A stretch of DNA of 64,000 nt from Eutreptiella sp. 'Long Island Sound 2002' (GCA_964036045.1 OZ038399.1:28295216-28359215), one strand, 5' to 3'; counted from the stretch's first letter, positions 51,111 through 61,912 are shown. Program-made: numbers and translations. Notes: generated by a model not told the origin, from the letters alone.

Positions 51111-54028
51111 TTGTGATCCAACACAGCGCCAACGGCGTAGTCGGAAGCGTCGGTGCGCAGGACGAACCCTCGGTCAGGATCCACGAGGTGCAGACCCACT
51201 GCGGATAGCAGCGCCTGCTTCATCCCCTCAAAGGCGCGGTCGGACTCTTCATTCCAGACCAGAGCCTTCTTGGACCCCTTCTTCGTCTCCTGTCGGTTGC
51301 CCTTGAGGATGGTCGTCATGGGGGCTGCATACTCGGCATACATCTTGATATACCCCGAGTAGTAGTTGCAGAATCCCAAATACGCCCGTAGGTCAGAGAC
51401 CGTTTTGGGCTTTTCCCAGTGCTCAATCGCAGCCACCTTGCCAGGTATGGGCTTCCGCTGCCCGTCCCCAACTACGTGGCCAGCGAAGACCACCTCGCTT
51501 ACCGCAATGGTGGCCTTGTCACTGCTGCCCGTGAGCTTGTGCCGAACCAGAAGGTCCAGCACTCTGGTGACGTCCCTCTCATGTGCCTCCAGGAGCTCCT
51601 CATAGCTCATACTGGGGTCCCTGGACGCGATGATCACGTCGTCCACAAAGGGGTCCGCACAGTCACGCACCGGCTCAAGCAGGTTCTCCAGCATCCGCTG
51701 AAAAGCCGCATTGCCGCTGGTAACGCCCATGAGCATCACCCTCCACTGGAGCGGTCCAAGTGGGGTGCTCATTGCTGTGCAAGCACGGGACTCCTCGGCG
51801 AGAGGCATCTGATGATAACCATGTTTCAGGTCAATCTCCGTGAAGATCCTCTGCCGGTTTTCCTTTTGCAGCATGTCCTCAATGAGGGGCAGCGTATAGC
51901 TGTCATGCTGCGTTTGGGCGTTTAGGCCGCGGTAGTCGACCATGAGCCGCCACTCTCCGGCCACCTTCTTGGGGACAACGAAGCACGGGGAGGCCCATTC
52001 GGAGTGACACGGCTCAAGCCAGCCTCTCTCGATGAATTCACGGAGGATCTTCTCCGTGGCCTCTTTCCTCTCGCCCCTCAGGCCAAACTCCCGGTGTCGG
52101 TACACATGGGGGTCCGGCTTCAGTCCTATCTTGGCCTCACCATACCGTCCACGCACCGGTGGGGGGAACACAGGCTTTCCGCTGAAGAAGGTGTCACCAT
52201 ACTTCTGCTTCAGCCTGGCCCTCAATGCCTGGATCTTGCGGCATTCATCGGACTCCGCCTTGGCCTTTCCGGGCACCTGGACCACCGAGCTTACTTGCGG
52301 GGTATCGCCGCAGGATCGCTCAGGCGGTCTACCCAGGTGGCCCAAAGGGCCATCTCTGGTCTTGCCTCGGAACAGGTCGCCGTAGGTGGGTGGGTTACCG
52401 CCGATCGGCTTGTCCTGGTTGGACATGTGGTCCAGCACCCTCCTTACAGAGGTATCCCCATCATAGGAACCAGAGACGATGGAATCCACTTCCCACCAGG
52501 CTTTGTCCTGGCCCTTGCCCTCACGCTGGCTTCCCCAGTCGTGAAAGGGCTCATCCATATACCCCAGAACCAGATCCAACTCCTCCTCGGTGAGGAGGTC
52601 CTCCGGTTCTCCGATGTCAACAGGGGAAACCGCAAAGCATTGCCGCCATGGCTCCGCTATGATGCGGTTGACACACACGAAGTCCATGGTGTCGGCCTGC
52701 TCGAGGCCCCCATCCACATAGTGGAATTCCGTTGGCCATCTCTGGGGTGGCATGGGCTGTCCCTTAGCGTCCTGATAGACACTCTCTCCAGCCGGTAGGG
52801 TGACCTTGTTTAAGGTCATGTTGGTCAGTGAGACCAGCCAATCTGGGGTGCTTTCCTCCTCGGTGCATCCCATAGGGACAACCAGCACTGCCTTGGAGCG
52901 GTCCTTGCAAATCTTCGCAACCGCCCTTGGAATGTCCCCTCGGGGGCAATGGATCCACATCAAACCCTGATGCAGACCCCAGTGCCTCTTCCACGCAGAG
53001 TCCTGGGCGCTCCAGTACTTCTCACAAACCCGAAGATGGGCGGAGGTTCCTGAAGAGAACTCATCCAGGGCCAGATCCGAAGCTCCCAGGTCCGCAACCA
53101 CTCGGCTCGCCACTTCCGGCATTACGCCGTACTCCTGGTTTGCTGGCCCAGCTGGCTCAGTCCCCAGCGCGGCTACTTCGAGCTGATTGCGTTCCGGGTG
53201 GATCCATTGGCACTCCACATGGTGCTCAGGTGACGAAAGCCACAAGAGCTGGTCATCCTGGTACAGGGTCATTGAGGCCTGGGCCGGGAGAACGCCGGAG
53301 TCTGTCTCCATCATGAAGTCGTACCCAACGATCATGTCCCAGTCCATCTGGGCCTCGTAGAAGCGACCTTGCAGGAGAATTTCCTTGCCGAGGTCCGGGC
53401 GGCTCAGCTCACGGTGGTTCACGAAACGCAAGCCAATGGCCGCTTCCCTCGTGCCTCCCACCATGTACTGGCCGTTCGCCACCTTCAGCCTGACAGGCTT
53501 CCGACTGTCGGTCAAGCACTCTGGCGGAAGTAAGCCAGCCTTGACCAAGCTGACCTGAGCTCCCGTGTCGACCAACACGTCGAAGACCTTCTCCACTTCC
53601 CCGCATAATGCACCGACCTTAAGGTGCAACTGCCGCTCACGCCCCACACGGCGCACGGCGTGCAAGCTCAGGATCTCCGGCCGTTCCAGAAGCTCAATAA
53701 GCGACTGCTGCAGGTCGTGGACAATGGGCTCAGGCTGCCCATCTGCAGCATCCAGCTGCGGTCCGGGTGATCCTCCGATACTCTCGGATAGATCTTGAAG
53801 CACATCAAATACATTCTTGGTCGCGAAGCATGGACGGGTGCCAGGGTTCGTGCCTTCACTTGCCCCCACCCTGCCACTGCGACTGTCTTTCGTCTCGGGT
53901 GCCGGACCGGGCCTTACGCCCGCGGCAATCCCTTTGTGCTCATCGTCTTCCGAATGGGATGGTGCGGCGCTTCCCGCAACACCATCCTGCGACCGCCCTA
54001 GCTGGGGCCCTTGGCTGCAGGGGCTCCG
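50972..54028 (-). CDS. Gypsy protease - reverse transcriptase - RNase H start
   Basis: The open frame runs on from the TAG at 54,029 without an ATG at its head. An aspartic protease motif VLVDTGAQVSLV lies near 53,570. RT follows: WASPCFVVPKK, EWRLMVDYRGLN, FTEIDLKHGYHQ with a catalytic Asp, and ADPFVDDVIIAS with the FVDD box at about 51,640. RNase H begins with RTDASDYAVGAVLD near 51,150 and is then lost to a frameshift. These enzymes process the polyprotein and make the cDNA. The protein is in the same frame as the zinc-finger ORF before it, separated only by that TAG, as in Gag-UAG-Pol arrangements. Confidence 0.85.
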   Translation of the reverse strand, partial: RSPCSQGPQLGRSQDGVAGSAAPSHSEDDEHKGIAAGVRPGPAPETKDSRSGRVGASEGTNPGTRPCFATKNVFDVLQDLSESIGGSPGPQLDAADGQPEPIVHDLQQSLIELLERPEILSLHAVRRVGRERQLHLKVGALCGEVEKVFDVLVDTGAQVSLVKAGLLPPECLTDSRKPVRLKVANGQYMVGGTREAAIGLRFVNHRELSRPDLGKEILLQGRFYEAQMDWDMIVGYDFMMETDSGVLPAQASMTLYQDDQLLWLSSPEHHVECQWIHPERNQLEVAALGTEPAGPANQEYGVMPEVASRVVADLGASDLALDEFSSGTSAHLRVCEKYWSAQDSAWKRHWGLHQGLMWIHCPRGDIPRAVAKICKDRSKAVLVVPMGCTEEESTPDWLVSLTNMTLNKVTLPAGESVYQDAKGQPMPPQRWPTEFHYVDGGLEQADTMDFVCVNRIIAEPWRQCFAVSPVDIGEPEDLLTEEELDLVLGYMDEPFHDWGSQREGKGQDKAWWEVDSIVSGSYDGDTSVRRVLDHMSNQDKPIGGNPPTYGDLFRGKTRDGPLGHLGRPPERSCGDTPQVSSVVQVPGKAKAESDECRKIQALRARLKQKYGDTFFSGKPVFPPPVRGRYGEAKIGLKPDPHVYRHREFGLRGERKEATEKILREFIERGWLEPCHSEWASPCFVVPKKVAGEWRLMVDYRGLNAQTQHDSYTLPLIEDMLQKENRQRIFTEIDLKHGYHQMPLAEESRACTAMSTPLGPLQWRVMLMGVTSGNAAFQRMLENLLEPVRDCADPFVDDVIIASRDPSMSYEELLEAHERDVTRVLDLLVRHKLTGSSDKATIAVSEVVFAGHVVGDGQRKPIPGKVAAIEHWEKPKTVSDLRAYLGFCNYYSGYIKMYAEYAAPMTTILKGNRQETKKGSKKALVWNEESDRAFEGMKQALLSAVGLHLVDPDRGFVLRTDASDYAVGAVLDHKCLMMGGTCRWPSGAESRPKARDGRGRPEKGRCMPSSWLSGNGLGT

Positions 54029-54538
54029 CTAAGGGGCGTCACTTGTGGTAGCAGGGGTACTCTCCTCCGCATCAACCTCCTTGACACTCCTCTTCTTTCC
54101 CCCTTTCTTACCCTTCTTGTCCTTGTCCATGTTCTTGTCGTCCGACTTGGGGACCCAGGACTTCTTGATCTCCTGGATCTCCTTGGCCAACTTGGTCCCC
54201 ACCGATATCAGCTTGGAGAGCTCGTCCTTGGTGACCTCCAGCTTGGTCTCCCGGATACCCGCGGCTGCACGCTTCCTCGACCCGTGCACCTTCTTGTAAG
54301 CCTCCGTGTCGGCCTTGTGGATGGGGCATGTTCCGTGGTCATGGTTGAACCCTTTGTTCCTCCCATAGCACACGAAACAGCCCTGAGGGTGAGCTCGTAT
54401 GAACTCCCCAAAGGACAGCGGAGGGTCGCCAATGCGGCGGGGCTGCTTCTTCTCCTTCCTCTTCCAACCCTTCTGCAGGGGCTTCAAGCTTCCCCGGTTG
54501 CTCCCCGTGTTCAGGTTGTTGGCCACGAAGGCACACAC
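54029..54538 (-). CDS. Gypsy nucleocapsid-like zinc-finger segment, TAG-terminated
   Basis: This Lys-rich frame holds CFVCYGRNKGFNHDHGTC, a Cys/His cluster that may bind zinc, though its spacing differs from the standard CCHC knuckle, and then KKGKKGGKKR. It overlaps the end of the big Gag frame by 28 bases in another register, so either a programmed or accidental frameshift joins them. It ends at TAG 54,029-54,031 followed by CGG, and Pol continues in frame. Confidence 0.65.
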   Translation of the reverse strand: MCAFVANNLNTGSNRGSLKPLQKGWKRKEKKQPRRIGDPPLSFGEFIRAHPQGCFVCYGRNKGFNHDHGTCPIHKADTEAYKKVHGSRKRAAAGIRETKLEVTKDELSKLISVGTKLAKEIQEIKKSWVPKSDDKNMDKDKKGKKGGKKRSVKEVDAEESTPATTSDAP

Positions 54539-57500
54539 ATGGCTGTCTCGGCGGGCTCATCGTCGTCGTCCTCATCATCGAGGGCCTCACCGGCTTCGGT
54601 TCCCGCTGGGTCCATGGCAGATTCCCCGCCCAACCCTTCGCCAACATAGTTGACGTCACGGTCACCGGCCTTCAAGCCGCGGGTGTGGTGGAGATTCCTG
54701 TACTCTTTGAGCACTTCCTCTCCGACCCAATCCAAGACCTCGTCGCAGGTCATCCGCGCCGGGATGGCCTGCAGACGGAGGGTCTGGCCGCCCACGTCAC
54801 ACTCGTCGAGGCGCAACATCGCGGTCTTCTCGCGATCGCCCGTGACGGTGATGAGGAGGGCGTTCCGCAGCTCTCGCCGCTTGACATGCCGCGCCACATG
54901 CTTATTTGTCCGAGCCAACACTTTTGGATGATACTCCTTGGGGAGCATCATCTTGAACGTGTGGTTGAACTTGGCTCTCTTGGCTTCCTCCTTGGTGACT
55001 CTCTTGATCCATGCCTCCGGCAGCATGGAGAGCAGGCGGGCCTGCTCGTCACCCTCATTCCAGTCCTCCACGTTGCGGCGGAAGAGGGTGTACTGCCCCC
55101 GGAAGTCTCGCCAATCCCGTAGGCGGATCTCCCAACCATCATGCTGAAGCTTGATGGCCCTCCACCGCTTGGCAGCCACCTGCGGAGCGTCCACCCGCTC
55201 CTGCTCGTTTAGCCACCTCTTGGCTTCCTTGAGGGTCTTGATTTTCCCCTCCTTGGTCGCCACGAAGTATAGCTCTTGGAGCACCTCCGGCAGGCACCAC
55301 CTGAAGCGTTTGAAGACATATTTCTCCGCCTCTGCGGGATCCGTGTCTTCAGTGACGGTCATACCCAAATCGTCCAGCTTCTCCAAGAAGCGGTCGAGGT
55401 TGAGGGGGTTGCCATCGTACGTGGGGGGCTTGATGTCCTTCAGGTCTTCCCACACGGCGGCATCCGCGGCCTCAGAGACCATGAACGCCGGCCGCGAGGT
55501 CGACCGAGGTTCCCATCGGCGTCCCTCACGGACTCCCGCGGCCGCCACTTCCATCTCCTCCACGGTATCCATGTGGCTACGCCGTGGTTCCTCCATGTAC
55601 GCTGAACCTAGATGTTCACGCCGTACTCCTTCCATGTATGCCTCCTCATCACGGCGCCGGCGGCTGCGTTCAGCGGCCTCCCGTCGTACACCACGCGGCG
55701 GGGTAATGCCGAACTCCGTCAGGTCTTCCTCGCCTCTGCCGACATCCCACTCCACGTCCCCTCCGGGGACCTCATCTCTGAGTCCACCATAACGCCCGCC
55801 AGCCATTGGGATTGGCTCCTGGGCTGGTGCGGGGCGTCGGGGGCGTACCGGTGTCCGTGGTGGAGCACGGCGGTTGTGGTACTCCGCACTGAGCCACTCA
55901 TCACACCAATCCTCACTGCCACTGCCGGGCGGCATACGCTCGTTACGGCGGCCCGCGCTGTGATGAGAGGGGGCGCTGAGAGAGGGGGCACTGGCGCTGG
56001 GGCGACTCCTGGGGGCTCCGCCGGGGGCGTGGCCTCTGCCTGGACCTGGTCCAGGTCCACAGCCGTCGTCTGACGAGCCGGACTTCAGGGGTGGGTGGTC
56101 GCTGCCGACGCTCCCACGGCCTTCCAGCTCGTCCAACTTCTGCTGCAGGCCGTTGATGACCTTATTCAGCAGCCTGATCTCGCCCCTGGCGATGTCCAGC
56201 TCCCTCTGGGCAGCGGTGGCGACCTTGGCGATCTTGACCATCTCCGTCTTGGCGATGTTGAGCTCCTTCTGTGCGCCCGCGGCGACCCTGGCGATGCGGA
56301 TCATCCCGCCTTTGCCCGTGTCTACCTCACGCTCGAGGGTCTGGACCCTCCTGCGGAGGTGGACGATCCACAGCCAAGTGGCTTCCGGGTCACCCTTCTC
56401 TTCTGGGCCGTCGGGGTCCCCAGGGGGTCCTCCAGGAGGGCCTCCGCCGGGTCCGCCCGGTCCAGGGGGTCCTCCCCCGCCCGGAGGTCCGCCTCCGGGG
56501 GGTCCACCTGGTGGGCGTCCTCCAGGGGGTCCTGATGGTCCTCCGCCAGGGAGTCCCGGTGGGTCTCCGCCGGGTCCCCTCGGTGGGTCCGAGGATGGGG
56601 GCTTTTCCGTGTAGCCGAAGTCCATGTCATCATCCTCGTCCATGTCGCCCCTCCTAGCCGTCTCGGTCTCGCACTCGGTGGACTCCGAGCTCCTGTAGGG
56701 AGGAGGGGGATACTCACCCTCACCCTCCGGCTCCATGGGGACATCTCCGCCTCTTCCTCCAGCCATTCCTCGGTGATCTCGGCGGTCTCGTCCGTCCCCG
56801 TAGCTGGCGGTGAAGAAGGGGTCGGAGTGCTGGGGGTGTCCGCCCGCTGGCCTCCGTGTCCTCTCGGGGGTCTTCCCCTTACCCCTCCTTCGTCGGTAGG
56901 CGGTGGGGCCACTGTTTCCACTGCTGCCCGTGTCGACCTCCCCCAGATCCAGCGTCATCTTGGAGGAGGCGTCCCCTTCGAAGAGCTTTCGAAGGGTCTC
57001 CACTCGGGATCCTCCCGGGGGTGTCTCGCGCTGGAGCTTGGCCTCCGCCTCCTCCATTGCGGCCGCCGTGGCTGCGGCAGCTCGCCTTTCGGCCTCCTCC
57101 CGGGCGCGAGCAGCCTCGGCTTCCCGAGCCTGCTGCAGCCAAGCCTTCTCCGCTTCCAATGCTGCCAGCTCCGCCTCCGTCTTGGCCCTCTCCTCAGCGA
57201 CCTTCCGTCGCGCGGCCTCGATGGCATCTTTCCTGGCGGCGTCCGCTTGGGCCTTGGCCGTTGCTTCGGCATGGGCCCTTTCCTCCGCCTCCTTCCTTGC
57301 CCCCTCTTGGGCAAGCTCCTCTTCCAGCGCTTTCACCTCGGCCTCCTTACAGGCAATGCCCTCCTGGGCCAGGCGGGCTTCCTGGGCGGCTGCCGCCACC
57401 TCACTCCTGAGCCGGGCAGTCGTTGCCTCCTGGGCAGCTACAGCCGATAGCCCGGCCGCAATGGCCGCCACGGTCGAGGCGTGGAGGGCCATATCTCTTC

Positions 57501-58386
57501 CCCTATCTGCAGCCTCCTCCTGGGCGATGCTGACGGCGCCCTCCACGGCAGCGCTCTGCTGCGTGGCCCGTTGCCGGGCAACCAGAAGGTTGCGGGGCAC
57601 CCCACAGGCGCGCTCGCAGGCGCGGGCCACGTCCCTTTGGTCGGGAGCGACGCTGCTGCTAGAGCTGGCCTGGTCGGCCGGCATCCTCCCCCGGTGGGCC
57701 GACTCCACGTCGCTGCTGGGGCGTGACTTCCCGAGGTGCAGCTGACGTGGCTTGGCCTTGGCCTTCTTGGCGACTTCGAGGAAGTCGCCAAGGGTGGTGT
57801 GGCCGGGGTGGTGACCGCCACTGGCCCGTTGGGGGCTGGGGGCTGGGGTTCCGCCCTTGGTCTCGTTCTCCGCGGCTCGGGCGGCTTCAGCGGCCAGGGA
57901 TTCCTGGTACTCCCGCCATTTCTTGTCCCGCTTCTTGTCCCCGGCGGATCGCTTCTCCTTCCCAGGGGACGCGCTGCTGTTGCTACCCTGCAGCGTACGC
58001 TCGTTCCCCGGTTCTGGGAACTTCTTCTCGATCATGTCCCGTATAGAGACGTTGATCGTGGCGCCCGACGGGTACTCGTTGGGGTTCCCGTCCTCATCAA
58101 TCCCGGCAGGGCGCAGCCCTTCGCCGGGCCTGTCCGGGCAGGTCCAGACCCTCCAGCGCTTCTGGCGGAAGCGGTAGGCGTATCCTTCCACCCGCAGCCA
58201 GTCTTCCACTGCCTGCAGGCGGTCTTCGCCCATGTCCTCGCAGAGCTGGAAGCTCCCGGGCATGCCGCCTTCGCACTGGGGATTGCTGTGGCGGTGGTGC
58301 TGCCCCCACACCAACCCACGCAGTAGGCGCACCGCATGGGGGTGGCGCAGCGGCCACGTCTTGCCCGCCTCCTGCCAGTTCACCAT
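54511..58386 (-). CDS. Gypsy Gag, 1,291 residues, with coiled coil and collagen-like segment
   Basis: The ATG at 58,384-58,386 opens a very long Gag. In order: an N-terminal region with Trp-rich WLRVEGYAYRFRQKRWRVW, a long Ala/Glu/Arg coiled coil (about 57,480-57,020), an acidic part, a Gly-Pro-rich collagen-like stretch (about 56,600-56,400, repeats such as GPPGGRPPGGPPGGGPPGG), a second coiled coil (RIARVAAGAQKELNIAKTE), an Arg/Pro-rich part, and a capsid-like domain starting KPPTYDGNPLNLDRFLEKL near 55,410 with the WxxFxxxF-type helices usual for retrotransposon Gag. Typical gypsy Gags are 300-500 residues, so the first two thirds are additional. It forms the virus-like particle. The stop lies in a region overlapped by the zinc-finger frame. 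Confidence 0.8.
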   Translation of the reverse strand: MVNWQEAGKTWPLRHPHAVRLLRGLVWGQHHRHSNPQCEGGMPGSFQLCEDMGEDRLQAVEDWLRVEGYAYRFRQKRWRVWTCPDRPGEGLRPAGIDEDGNPNEYPSGATINVSIRDMIEKKFPEPGNERTLQGSNSSASPGKEKRSAGDKKRDKKWREYQESLAAEAARAAENETKGGTPAPSPQRASGGHHPGHTTLGDFLEVAKKAKAKPRQLHLGKSRPSSDVESAHRGRMPADQASSSSSVAPDQRDVARACERACGVPRNLLVARQRATQQSAAVEGAVSIAQEEAADRGRDMALHASTVAAIAAGLSAVAAQEATTARLRSEVAAAAQEARLAQEGIACKEAEVKALEEELAQEGARKEAEERAHAEATAKAQADAARKDAIEAARRKVAEERAKTEAELAALEAEKAWLQQAREAEAARAREEAERRAAAATAAAMEEAEAKLQRETPPGGSRVETLRKLFEGDASSKMTLDLGEVDTGSSGNSGPTAYRRRRGKGKTPERTRRPAGGHPQHSDPFFTASYGDGRDRRDHRGMAGGRGGDVPMEPEGEGEYPPPPYRSSESTECETETARRGDMDEDDDMDFGYTEKPPSSDPPRGPGGDPPGLPGGGPSGPPGGRPPGGPPGGGPPGGGGPPGPGGPGGGPPGGPPGDPDGPEEKGDPEATWLWIVHLRRRVQTLEREVDTGKGGMIRIARVAAGAQKELNIAKTEMVKIAKVATAAQRELDIARGEIRLLNKVINGLQQKLDELEGRGSVGSDHPPLKSGSSDDGCGPGPGPGRGHAPGGAPRSRPSASAPSLSAPSHHSAGRRNERMPPGSGSEDWCDEWLSAEYHNRRAPPRTPVRPRRPAPAQEPIPMAGGRYGGLRDEVPGGDVEWDVGRGEEDLTEFGITPPRGVRREAAERSRRRRDEEAYMEGVRREHLGSAYMEEPRRSHMDTVEEMEVAAAGVREGRRWEPRSTSRPAFMVSEAADAAVWEDLKDIKPPTYDGNPLNLDRFLEKLDDLGMTVTEDTDPAEAEKYVFKRFRWCLPEVLQELYFVATKEGKIKTLKEAKRWLNEQERVDAPQVAAKRWRAIKLQHDGWEIRLRDWRDFRGQYTLFRRNVEDWNEGDEQARLLSMLPEAWIKRVTKEEAKRAKFNHTFKMMLPKEYHPKVLARTNKHVARHVKRRELRNALLITVTGDREKTAMLRLDECDVGGQTLRLQAIPARMTCDEVLDWVGEEVLKEYRNLHHTRGLKAGDRDVNYVGEGLGGESAMDPAGTEAGEALDDEDDDDEPAETAMCVPSWPTT

Positions 58387-58714
58387 CGGCGCTCGTTCCC
58401 CTCGATGGACCGGTCTTGGGGGTGGTTGTTGAAGCGGTTGTTGCGGTCCACTCTATCTACAGGGCTGGGACCCAGACGCCCGGTGGTGGTTGTGGAGGTG
58501 GGTGATGCAGCTGGGAGTGCGGCCTGTACTGGTCGGCCGAAGGAACTCGCTGATGTCGGAGTTCGGGTCGCTACACCTCCTTCACGGACTCGGCGCTGTT
58601 GCTGACGCTCGGGGCGATGCTCCGGGCGGCGCTGCGAAGCCCGCGGAGCTCGGGGTTCAGGTGGCCCCGAGTGGCACGCGAGGGATGGGTAACCCCGCGG
58701 CGGTGAAACGCTTT
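58387..58714 (-). other. Gypsy leader between 5' LTR and Gag
   Basis: About 330 bases. Directly after the LTR the minus strand reads AAAAGCGTTTCACCGCC, which does not begin with TGG, so I see no ordinary tRNA primer-binding site. A self-priming mechanism is possible. A short frame runs from the LTR through this leader. Confidence 0.5.
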
Positions 58715-61700
58715 TGACGCGTTCCCGTGGGGGGCCTGGCCACGGGACGCTGCGGCGGACACGCACAAGCAAGCAGGCAGGCAAAGCACTGCGCTCACAA
58801 GGGCATCCTCATGCTCGTGTCATGTGACAAAGCGTTTCAGGATCCTTGCCACTCTGAAACAAGGGAACAAAGGTATGTACAGCAACACATCAGGATATGT
58901 ACACATGGGGTTAAGACTGGACTGGAGTAAAGGCATCACAGGACAATAGACACTCAGTCCCAACTCATATCCCAATCCCAGGTCCGACCCTCCCAGTAGC
59001 TGGCAGGGGCGGGGCTAAAACACAACCCATGCCCTGCTCAGTCCGGACCCTGAAACCCTGCCAATAGGGGAGGGTGTCCTGCGCAGCCACAGGCGATTTC
59101 CTGGGAACCAAGGCACTCCAAGGCCAACCGACAGTGGCTCCCTATGCTCCCTTAACGGCCGGTCCCAACTTCTATCTGAGCCAGAGGTAGGGCCCCATCA
59201 TTAGCCCCTAGGAGTTGGTAGCTCAAAATGGGCTGTTTCAGCCCAGACTGATGTTAGCTCGAAAAACTCCAAAATTGACCCCTCGTCCAGACCAGCCAGA
59301 GGTAGGGACTAGGCAACTGACCCTATGCCCTTCAAGTACAAACTCCCTGGACCCTCCACCCAACCTGGTTCCCTCTGAGTCCCCGGCATCAGGGGACCAC
59401 GGGTTCGTCAAGTGGGGTCATGATGCCAAAGTCACCAAAATTGGCGTCATTCCCACCGGTGACTCGCCCGGCCAGGGCAAGGCCAATGACTCAGAGGCTA
59501 GGAGGCAGGACCTAGGACCTATATCTAATTGCACGACTTAAAATTGGGTCCAGGCTCCCTGTGGGCATAGAGAAATGGGGCCGCCAATTGACCACACGGG
59601 GGGCTGAAATTGGGGTCCCAAAAGGGGGTCATTTTGGCTGCTCAAAATGAGCAAAAATCGGCGGTGTCCTCAATGGTATATCTCCACGCCGGCTTGGAGA
59701 TCGGATCCGCCATTCGATATGCGATCCACTGGGAGTCCAACGGAGACTCACATGTACTTGGCTCTCAAGGATCTCCGTTGCCCTCGGCGTGGTGATAATC
59801 TAAACTGGGTCCACAACTGCCAAAATGGCAAAATCGGTCGTCTGGGGCGACCGGTCAGCGTGGGAAACCTTGGCGATCATGTCGCGCCAAGCCTTGATTC
59901 ACGACCCTTGATATCCCCTTTGGTCCCATGCCCTGGGTTATGGTTTGCTGTCACGCTGGCTGCTTACTGTTCACCGAGGGGATGAACACACGGATAGGGC
60001 AGAAAGCAGCATGCGGTGCACAGGGGGGGATCATGGATCGCACCAAAAGTTGAATAACTCCGAATGAGCCGGAGGAGCAGATACGAAATTATGGTGTTCA
60101 ACCCTTGGTCATATGCTACAATAATTGCCACTTCTATCTGGCTAGGTCTCTTGCCCCAGGGAGATATGGTAGTTCCAATATGGCCTACAATGACAAAAAC
60201 AGCGAAATCTGGCCAAAATGGCCCGCACTCATGATTCCATATCTCCATGGCCACGGCGAGGATCCTTTCAACCAAAGATGCTATAGACACATGGGACTTA
60301 GGTCCCAATATATGCCGCTTGCCAACCCTCATGGTTGCCTCTAGCTTTTTTCCCCATCGGAGGGAAAGTGACACACAAATGGGGCAGAATGGCAACATAC
60401 CCCAAATTGGGTGACTCACAACTCTCCCTTCGAGAGGAGAGGCCACATGGGGAAACACCCCATTCGATGCGGGTTTATGTGCCCTCTCCGAATTGCCCTT
60501 ACCCTTGGTCAAGTGGCGCACGCAACCTCGGGGGTGAAATCAGGGGGAGAAGGGGTTTGTGGCCATTCTGGGCAAAACGGCCAAAATTCACCCAAAAGTG
60601 GTCACTCGGAAAATCGTATCTCCGTATCACAAGAGAAAGGAGCCTCGGGCTTTTGCATGGATGCAAACCGAAGCTTTGCTTCCCTTTTGCAACAAGGGTT
60701 GAGGTTCAAAGCATAATGGAAACATTTTTAACACCTCAATCCTTGAAGCACACTATTTATGGGAAAAAGTGCATATATCGGCGATATTGGTATGTACATA
60801 TCTTTGGGTCATTGAGGATCAAAAATATGAGCAAACATTTTTGGAGTAGGCCCATAGTAGGTGCCTTCAAATATGCCCACTATGGTTAGATCGTCTCCGC
60901 CCACTCATGTCATTAGTGCTTGCATATGAGCGCGTGTGCAAGGAGGCAGTATGGCACGCGTGCTCACAAGGCGACATTATATAAAATAGAAGACAAGGTT
61001 GTAAAAATCAACCAAGCCATCCACGATGTTCTTCGTGGTCTCTACTTTACATATTGCCTTGGTTCAAGGCTCAACTCCCCATAGGCTTCGAGTACGAGCC
61101 TCCGGGGATTGGCCATTTTGGCCTAATTTTCGACCAAATCTTGCCCTTTTTCGAAAATAGAGTTTTGGTACGCATTGAATTGCGTCGAGCCATCGTTGAG
61201 TTGGCTCGAAAATCAAAAATCGCCTGAGGCTTTTGGTCTTGTGACCATTGTGTTCGATTTTTAACGTTCATGCTCACAAGGCCACAAAGTTAGCGTTTGC
61301 GCACGCAAACGACTTGGGTTTGCCAAACCCATAGGCTGCCTAAAACATCCCTATTGCCCTCTTCCCTATTCAAAGTGATATGCCCATGTGAAAGGGGCAT
61401 GGATGAAAGGCATAGGGGGGGAATGTAGGGTTCCGTCCGAACTCATGGTCCTTGGGAACCATGAGTTCGAGCGATTGACGGAAAAGCTTGCGCGCTGATT
61501 TTCTCTCAGACGCAACGGCAAAAAATTCTGGTGAACGCGCCAGATGAAAGTAGAAGAAAAGTCCTCCAGATCCAGCCCTTAAGTTCCTTTAAAACCTCAA
61601 AGGTACTCCAGAAAATTAATCACAAAACTCGCCACGGAGAAGGGACGAAAGCGTGCGAACAGGCGACAAAAGGCGGCAATTTCACGACAATTAGAAATCG

Positions 61701-61912
61701 CGGTATAAATCGGGTATTTCACCGATTTCTGACCGAAAATCGACCAAGACAATAAAATTATGGTAATTCTACATCGATTTAATGGTTAGAGATTGGATTC
61801 CAGATTTCGCGGATTAGAGAACAGGGATATCCCGCTGACAGCCGGCTTCCGCACGGGTGTGACAGCTCACAGGCCTCCGGGCCATGGGCCATAGGTGCTG
61901 GGTACCGCTTCA
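58715..61912 (-). repeat. 5' LTR of the gypsy element (3.2 kb)
   Basis: Partner of 44,467-47,668 with the same TG...CA ends. It abuts the Gag-like reading frame at 61,913 exactly at a Trp codon. Confidence 0.9.
60977..60985 (-). promoter_or_regulatory. TATA-like box in 5' LTR
   Basis: TTTATATAA on the minus strand, identical to the 3' LTR site. Transcription would start roughly 25-30 bases to the left. This is inferred from motif and position only. Confidence 0.45.

Larger units (their letters stand above)
44467..61912 (-). mobile_element. Ty3/gypsy chromovirus, about 17.4 kb, minus strand
   Basis: Two direct LTRs of about 3.2 kb flank Gag, zinc-finger, protease-RT-RNase H, integrase and chromodomain frames in Ty3/gypsy order, all on the minus strand. 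Frame changes between RNase H and its continuation (about 51,110), between integrase and chromodomain (about 49,530) and near 54,520 make this copy non-autonomous, unless some are sequencing errors. The five bases outside the two ends (ATTCT and CCAGC on the plus strand) do not match, so the target duplication is lost, mutated, or the LTRs recombined. Confidence 0.9.

Noticed and set aside
54650-57745. Plus-strand ORFs of 200-280 codons opposite the gypsy Gag
   Set aside because: Ser/Arg/Pro-rich antisense frames of a coiled-coil coding region, without motifs of their own.
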